Below, piece after piece: positions 58,107 through 64,000 of a stretch of DNA of 64,000 nucleotides. Each line of letters starts with the position of its first letter. The stretch's first letter is position 1. This DNA is from Drosophila persimilis. Lineage: Eukaryota; Arthropoda; Insecta; Diptera; Drosophilidae. The position numbers were made by a program, and so were the translations under genes. The DNA lies in assembly GCF_003286085.1 (NCBI RefSeq), contig NW_020825289.1, positions 372,001 to 436,000 on the forward strand. Reading direction: 5' to 3'. The notes under the pieces were generated by a model. It was given only the letters and a program-made list of their open reading frames with translations. It was not told the origin of the DNA and did not search any database.

Positions 58107-58389
58107 ATATATATGTACATATGCATATGTACAGTCACAGTTTGAGTTTGAGTTTCCAAGTGCGGTCGTGTTTGCAAGCGAGCTCCGAGTTTTCTACAAA
58201 CAAAATCCGTATCACGCCTGGAATCAAAACAGAAGTCGGTTCAAGTCAGGCTTTCAGCGTCCCGTACTCACTGCGCATGGTGGCTGGCGGCGGAGACTTC
58301 CCAGTTGGTTGCAGGGGCAAACGCAGACGAGCAGATAGGCCCGGGGGGGGTGATCGTTGGTTTTGGCGCATTTCTCCATCCATTGTGTT

Positions 58390-59830
58390 GGTGGTAGGAA
58401 AAATAAAAACAACTTTCACTCAAATCGCTTCACTTGCCTCCAGGGCAGTGGAGGGAACTCGATGGAAGGGCGGCAAGAAGGAATACTGCCTGATTGTCAC
58501 CCTAGACATCAGGAACGCCTTCAATACGGTGAAGTGGGAGTGCATCCTGGATTCACTTAACCGGCGCGGTGTACCCCAATACCTTCAGGCAATCGTAAGG
58601 AGCTACTTTGAGGGGAGACTGCTGGAGTATAATACGGAGGCCGGCGCGCAGACTCACGGCATAACGGCAGGCGTTCCCCAAGGATCAGTGATGGGTCCCC
58701 TATTATGGAACATTGCCTACGATGGAGTCATGAGATTAGCTCTTCCAGGCGGATGTCAGCTAACCTGCTACGCAGATGATGTCGCCCTGACGGTGGTGGC
58801 CAAGCACCTGGACGTCGTCGAAGCAAATTGTGACACCGCAATCCAGCTGATTGCAGACTGGCTCCGCTCTGCGGGACTAGAGCTAGCCGCTCATAAAACC
58901 GAGGCAGTATTGGTGAGCACCCGTTCGACTGTGGAGACCGCTCACATCAGGGTTGGCGACCAGAGACTATCGTCGAAACGAGCCATTCGGTATCTGGGCG
59001 TGATGATCGACACCAGGCTCAGTTTCCGTGAACACCTATGCTACGTCCAGGAGAAAGCGGCAAACACGAGTCGGGCGCTGTTCCGAATACTGCTGAACAC
59101 CCGTGGCCCGAAGCAGGAGAGGAGGATTCTGCTGACCAGTGTAGTCCGCTCAGCCATGACCTACGCAGCAGACGTATGGGCGGATGGAATTAAAGTTGCC
59201 AGCTACGCTAGGGGCGTAAAAGCCACTCATCGCCTCTGCGCGCTCCGGATCTGCTGCGGCTTTCGGACCATATCCGACGACGCTGCCCTAGTCCTGGCGG
59301 GTGTCCTTCCAATTGACCTTCTGGTTCTTGAGGAGAGGGCCGTGGCCGAAGCCATCCGGGCCGGCGCGGCAAGGAGAGACGCGCGCAAGCAGGCCCGTGA
59401 AGGAAGCCTCAGAGCATGGCAAAGCCGTTGGGACGGCTCCGATAAAGGACGGTGGACACACCGCCTGATTCCGGATGTCCGATATTGGATCGGCAGGCGA
59501 CACGGTGTGGTCAATTTCCATTCCACACAGCTTCTGAGCGGACACGGCTGCTTCAGCCATTACCTTTGGAGGTTCGGCCACGAGGACTCGCCGAACTGCT
59601 CGTGGTGCGGCGACGCCACTGAAGACGCTGAGCACATCATTTTTCAATGTGGGCGCTTCTCACTTATTAGGGAGGAGTTGTGGAGAGCCGCCGGCGGGCA
59701 GCTCACGCCGAACAACCTGATCGAGGCAATTGTGGAAGACCCCATGGTATGGTCGGCCTGGAGCAACTTTGCAGCCGGCGCCATGAAGGAGCTGCGTAGG
59801 TGCGAGCGCCGAAGGAACGAGAGTGGCTAG
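58390..59830 (+). CDS. R1-clade RT and C-terminal zinc domain
   Basis: An open frame to 59830 encodes ALDIRNAFNTV-type motif A (TLDIRNAFNTVKWECILDSL), GVPQGSVMGPLLWNIAYDG (motif B), CYADDVALTV (motif C) and RYLGVMIDTRLSFREHL. A long C-terminal domain ends in a zinc motif, CSWCGDATEDAEHIIFQC. RNase H is absent, as expected for R1-clade elements. The frame remains open upstream to 58091, but sequence before about 58390 is leader and deleted ORF1/ORF2 start, so the natural N-terminus is gone. The intact 3' half, duplicated target and poly(A) point to fairly recent arrival of an already deleted copy, or to a deletion on insertion. Confidence 0.85.
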
Positions 59831-62800
59831 GAGGAACCATGGTCCCTGCGAAGCAATGCTTTGCGGCCGTCCCGCAGAGACCCGGAACTTCCTGCCGGTC
59901 TTTCCAACTCAATACAGCTCCCTGTCTAGCTTTAGTTAAGTCCCAGGCTTATAAAAATTTTATAAAATTAAGAGTTAATACAGAATAAAAAAAAAAAAAA
60001 TATGTACACATCGCAACGCAATCCAAGCGGCTGGCAACAAACATAAAGGCATATTCTTGCAATTATTTTTGTTGTTTATTCCGTGCATGCTCAACGTTCC
60101 ATAGTTTGCCCGTTTTATAAGGAAATAAAATAACAAATCACTGCGTCTCCTTATACTACTAACAAAATAACGATCCGTACATACGGCACATACATATGTA
60201 TTTATCTTACATATCTATACGTACGCATTTTAAATTAGCATATTCTTGCACATCTATATAATATACATATTGTATATAAAACGGTTATCCACCGTTTTAC
60301 CCGTTGTTTGACATCTCTTCAACCCAAGCCGCGGTACATAGCATTTACAGCCATACATACACACATACAAGCAGCAGCAGCGGTGCATTCTTTTCGTTTT
60401 TCTTTTCGCTTTCGCTTCTCCACCGTTTGCCTGCGTTGTAGTTGTTGGGAGAATATTTTTCGGTACCGCACTTGACCGTAACGGAACGCCAAGTGACGCG
60501 CTACCCTGCATTTCGAGAGTATATTGTTTTCAACCGACTCTATACATTGGTATATTGGTACCTCGTACCTCAATATTATCGTCCATCCTCAATTTTCGTT
60601 CTTGGTTAGACATTTGTTTGTTGATCGTAGTATTTATATCTATATATTCCGACCATGGTGTACTATTTCCATAATTTAAATACTCGCAATAAATTCCACC
60701 AAAACCACATATCCACGGTTCGTAGCTCTCAACTTCCACGTCGCCATTTCCGCTCACCTACCTTTGCGACTCTAATACGCGTTATCGCAGATCCATCAGC
60801 AAAACATGCCCACTGTTGAGAAGAAATCTCGCAAGAAGTTTAAGCGGGGGAGTTCTCTGAGTTTGACCCATCCACCCAGCTCCAACGGCTCAGTCACTAC
60901 GACTACATCTTCCCGTCCGGCCCCAGCTGAGCGAGGTTGTTGCTTTGTTGCTCCCCTCGGGAGTCCCTCGCACGGCTCCTAGCACTATGGCCGCCAGCTC
61001 CGCACAGTCTAAGTTTGCCTTGGCTGCAAGGAGACTGACCCGGTTAGACCAGAAGCTCAGCGCTCCAGATGCTAGCACAATAACCCGCTCGCTCTCCCAA
61101 GTCCATCGAGAACAACTCCGAAGCCAGTGGGCAAAGGTGGACGCGGAGTTCGCGGCCTGTTCGGTGACGATGGCGGAAGAGGATCCAGAGGGTATAGCTG
61201 ATGTTCAAGTGCCGACTTCCAGCAGTTGCCGCCTCCCTTCATGTGACACTGAAGGCCCACGTTCCGAGACCTGTTCACCGCCATCTACATAGAAAACCCA
61301 AGGTTGGCTCCAGTGGAAAAACTGTTCCACCTCAACAAAAAGACGAGCGGTGAAGCCCACGACATAGTGGCACAGGCTCCACTTACGAACGAGGGTTTCG
61401 CGTCCGCATGGAACGCCCTCCGTGAGCGTTTCCAAAACAAGAGGCTGATACTCCAGGCCCAGCTGAAGATCCTTTTCAGTCTGCCCCAAATCCGTACCGA
61501 GTCAGCAGCAGCGCTAAAAGAGCTCCAGGGGGCCGTCCACAAGTGCCTCACGACACTCACCCATTCCGAGGTCTCCACAGACAGCGTTTTCGCTGACGGG
61601 GTTTTAGTGTACCTCATTTCCGCTAAGCTGCCAAAGACGACCTTAGAGATTTGGGAGCAATCCGTGACGCATAAGTCCGAAATTCCCACCTGGCACGCCA
61701 TGGACAAGTTCCTGGCGGAGCGGTACCTGTCTCTCGAAGTGACCGAGAACGACCATGGAGACTCAGGCCCACTCCAGGTCGAGCATACTCACTTCAGACA
61801 ATTCGAGAAGCAATCCGTTTCGGTCTCAAGGAAGTCCTTATCCTAGGAGTGCCCAATCGTTTGAGACCACAGTGAATCAAACGAGGAGCACGTGTGATCT
61901 CTGCTCCAAAGAGTATCATCCAATCCGGTTATGCCCTTACTTCCTTCAAATGCCCGCTGACGCTCGCTCCGACTACATTAAGCAAAAGCAGCTTTATTTG
62001 AACTGCTTTGCAAGGGGCCACCAGATACGAGCATGCCAAAGCGCCCACAATTGCATAGTTTGTGGAGACCGGCACCATACGCTTCTACACCGTAGCAATC
62101 CAGCAAACTCCAGCGAGGCGATTTCCACAACGGCACTACATTCCTCAGCGTGGCCCGAGCTACATCTACGAGTACCAAGCGTACAAAATCCAAGTTCGTC
62201 CGAAGCCCAGCCAAACGTTCAGTCGTATTTCGCCTCCGGCACGAGTGCTGTCCTCCTAGGCACGGCCATCGTTAATATTTGCCACCTGGGAAAACTTTCC
62301 ACGCCCGCGCTCTGATCGACTCTGGCTCAGAGGCGACGTTCATTACAGAACGTCTTGTGGACATGATCAAATTGCCATTCCAACGTATCCAGACAAAGAA
62401 GCTCTGCAGTTTTTTCATCCGTTCTCCGACTAAGCCGGGCTTACAACTAAATGCCACAGCCTACGTTATTCCGGAATTGGCCGCGAATATTCCGAATATT
62501 CCGAATGCATCCGATCTCGCAAGGGTTCTTGAGAGACCTGCCGAACCTCTCATGGGCGGATCCGACCTTCTATGAGAGTTCACAAATAGATGTCCTGATT
62601 GGAGCTGATAACCTTCCGTCCATTCAGTTAAGTGGCTCACTGACCAACATCTGTGGCTCTCTCCTCGGGCAGGAGACCATTTTCGGCTGGGTACTCACAG
62701 GTCCAGTGCCTCAGGTGATGAATAAAATCTCATCGTTCTCGAGACAAATTTCCAGACGACCTATCACACAGGTAGAAGACTCGGGGTCTTTTTACGACAG

Positions 62801-62950
62801 AAATTTCCTTCCAGCTCCCTCCGCAGAAGTTTTCGAACGGTCTCCTGACCGACGGAAATATTTCCAAAATATGCACTGTATGAAAGCTCTACGCTCCGGT
62901 CCGAATTCAAGCCTGAAAAAGCAGCTGATCCGAAGCAGGGTCCCACGCTA

Positions 62951-64000
62951 AGCCGAAAGTTTTGGCTATGTCCCTTCCATCATGAAACTTTAGGAAATTC
63001 TCTATGTAATCTTCAGGGGTTCCCTCAAGTGCGTCCTGGTGACTGGAGCACCATTTCCTAAGTTTAAAATTACCACGGGACAGTAAAGCTGATGTTCTTG
63101 TCCATTACCTGTGCGACCGAATTATGTATAGTATACACTGATACAAATTGTCGGGTCGAGACACTCGTACGCAGCGGTACATTTTACAAATGTCCCCAGT
63201 GAGAGCGACTGGATATTTCCCAAAGCGAATCAATATGTTAAACAATGCAGGCTGAATAACAGGGCGTGTCATCACCACATTATTTAGAGAATACCCAGTT
63301 TATGTAGCTGAGGATCCATTGAAAATGACACGGAGTTTTGTCGTCGTACTGTCCTCCTTTACGACACAGGGATGAGGCAAGAAATATTTGCAGAGGCTAC
63401 GGGAATCAGGGTTGACTTGGTGCATATGGTGCAAATCAATGCACTCCTTCATAGAGGCGGAATACCTCGGCTTGAGTGTAGGATTACGCTGCAGTTTACG
63501 CTCCAAGCTGATGAACCGTCGATAAACCTGAGCATAAGATTCTCCTAAACGATCAGTATTGTTATTTAGCGGCAGACGAACTGCATTCCCCCCGGATGGC
63601 AACCTTGAAAGGTGGTTTACGAAATGTGCTTCACAATCGTCTTCTTCTTTGGTATGCAAACCAGCCTCCACACAATTCTCGACTTCCCAAAACATACGAA
63701 GAGTTTTATCCAATCTAGCTTCCATCTCAGCTTCCGAATCTGGACAATTGTGCATGGCCAAAAGCGCCGATATCTTCTGTCCACCGCCAGATACGATCCA
63801 CCCAAGCCGGGTCTTCTGCAGAAGAGGCAGGCCATCGGTTAGTTTGATTTTCTCTACGCAGAAAAGATCATAAAAAGCGCTCGCACCAATGAGGAGATCA
63901 ACCCGTTTTGGATTAAAAAATGCAGGATCGGCAAGCTAAATGTTACTGCCATACTTGCTTGACAATCGGCAATCGTTGGGGCGGTAAGCGTAGTTGTGTA
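62951..64000 (-). mobile_element. BEL/Pao fossil, minus strand, running off the right edge
   Basis: On the minus strand, from the edge inward: the post-protease region (VDLLIGASAFYDLF, then LPLLQKTRLGWIVSGGGQ), the segment before RT (MFWEVENCVEAGLHTKEEDD, LGESYAQVYRRFISLERKLQ) and the RT start (TTTKLRVIFNGSSAT near 63340-63300), then degraded RT to about 62951. It faces the plus-strand BEL/Pao fossil head to head. Broken; LTRs are not in the window. Confidence 0.75.

Larger units (their letters stand above)
50961..60000 (+). mobile_element. R1-clade LINE (Waldo-like), internally deleted, hosting the errantivirus
   Basis: A 15-bp target duplication, tatgtacacatcgca, flanks it at 50946-50960 and 60001-60015. 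A poly(A) tail of 14 or more lies at 59987-60000. The 5' part (50961-50996 and 58111-58380) is leader plus a short coding start; ORF1, endonuclease and the first RT part are deleted. The target region on the left is an ACAT run, which suits Waldo-type R1 elements described as targeting ACAY repeats. Without the errantivirus the LINE is about 1.9 kb. Confidence 0.8.
50135..62950 (+). mobile_element. BEL/Pao fossil, plus strand, with a nested LINE in its leader
   Basis: A probable 5' LTR spans 50135-50577 (TGTTAA...ACAAACA, 443 bp). The primer site TGGTCCTTCGAGCCGGAT at 50579-50596 is complementary to the 3' end of tRNA-Tyr. Leader sequence follows to 50960 and resumes at 60016 after the R1-clade LINE and the errantivirus. 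The gag region starts near 60806 (MPTVEKKSRKKFKRG), with knuckles near 61890-62080, retropepsin near 62310 (LIDSGSEATFITERLVD) and the following domain to about 62750. The rest of pol is missing. It is broken at several points. It must be older than the two elements nested in it. Confidence 0.75.

Noticed and set aside
1-64000. Bacterial (for example Wolbachia) insertion
   Set aside because: No bacterial-type genes were recognised anywhere; all larger frames are transposon- or fly-derived.

Overview
The window looks like pericentromeric heterochromatin of a Drosophila species. The evidence is INE-1/DINE-1 Helentron-type repeats, LOA-, I-, R1-, Jockey- and CR1-clade LINEs, BEL/Pao and Ty3/gypsy fossils, an errantivirus of the Tom/17.6/297 group, and exons of two genes, Gprk1 and Nipped-A, that lie in chromosome 2 heterochromatin (Muller element C) in D. 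melanogaster. The errantivirus and INE-1 types recall the ananassae subgroup, but I cannot fix the species. At least 85-90% of the window is transposon-derived. I see no bacterial, CRISPR, tRNA or rRNA content and no undescribed multi-gene system. The value lies in the two host genes, the nesting history and a few anomalies.

Host genes, both on the minus strand. The start of Gprk1 (GRK2/3-type receptor kinase) is present as exon 1 at 14530-14642, exon 2 at 4788-4864 and exon 3 at 4663-4736. Together they encode the first 88 residues. Introns 1 and 2 are 9.7 kb and 51 bp. The kinase part lies off the left edge. Two consecutive exons of Nipped-A (TRRAP homologue, SAGA/TIP60 scaffold) lie at 22590-22680 and 21256-21394, with good splice sites and matching phases. 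The first of them carries an in-frame TAA where the family has serine. The two genes act in unrelated pathways, and nothing in the window suggests cooperation.

Layout. 1-4.5 kb: LOA-clade LINE, BEL/Pao fossil and Helitron helicase fragment. 4.66-14.64 kb: Gprk1 exons 1-3, with intron 1 filled by Jockey, CR1-like and I-clade LINEs, the last split by an INE-1-like element. 14.65-16.9 kb: Gprk1 upstream region with a DRE motif, then a decayed PIF/Harbinger element. 17-21.14 kb: second LOA. 21.14-23.9 kb: Nipped-A exons alternating with INE-1-like copies. 24-35.8 kb: CR1-like and LOA pieces around a 412/mdg1-like fossil. 35.8-45.55 kb: Osvaldo-like fossil split by a young BEL/Pao element with matching LTRs and a 5-bp target duplication. 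45.55-50.1 kb: CR1-like LINE and a Roo-type BEL fossil split by INE-1. 50.1-62.95 kb: plus-strand BEL/Pao fossil whose leader is interrupted by an R1-clade LINE, itself interrupted by an apparently whole errantivirus with identical LTRs. 62.95-64 kb: minus-strand BEL/Pao fossil.
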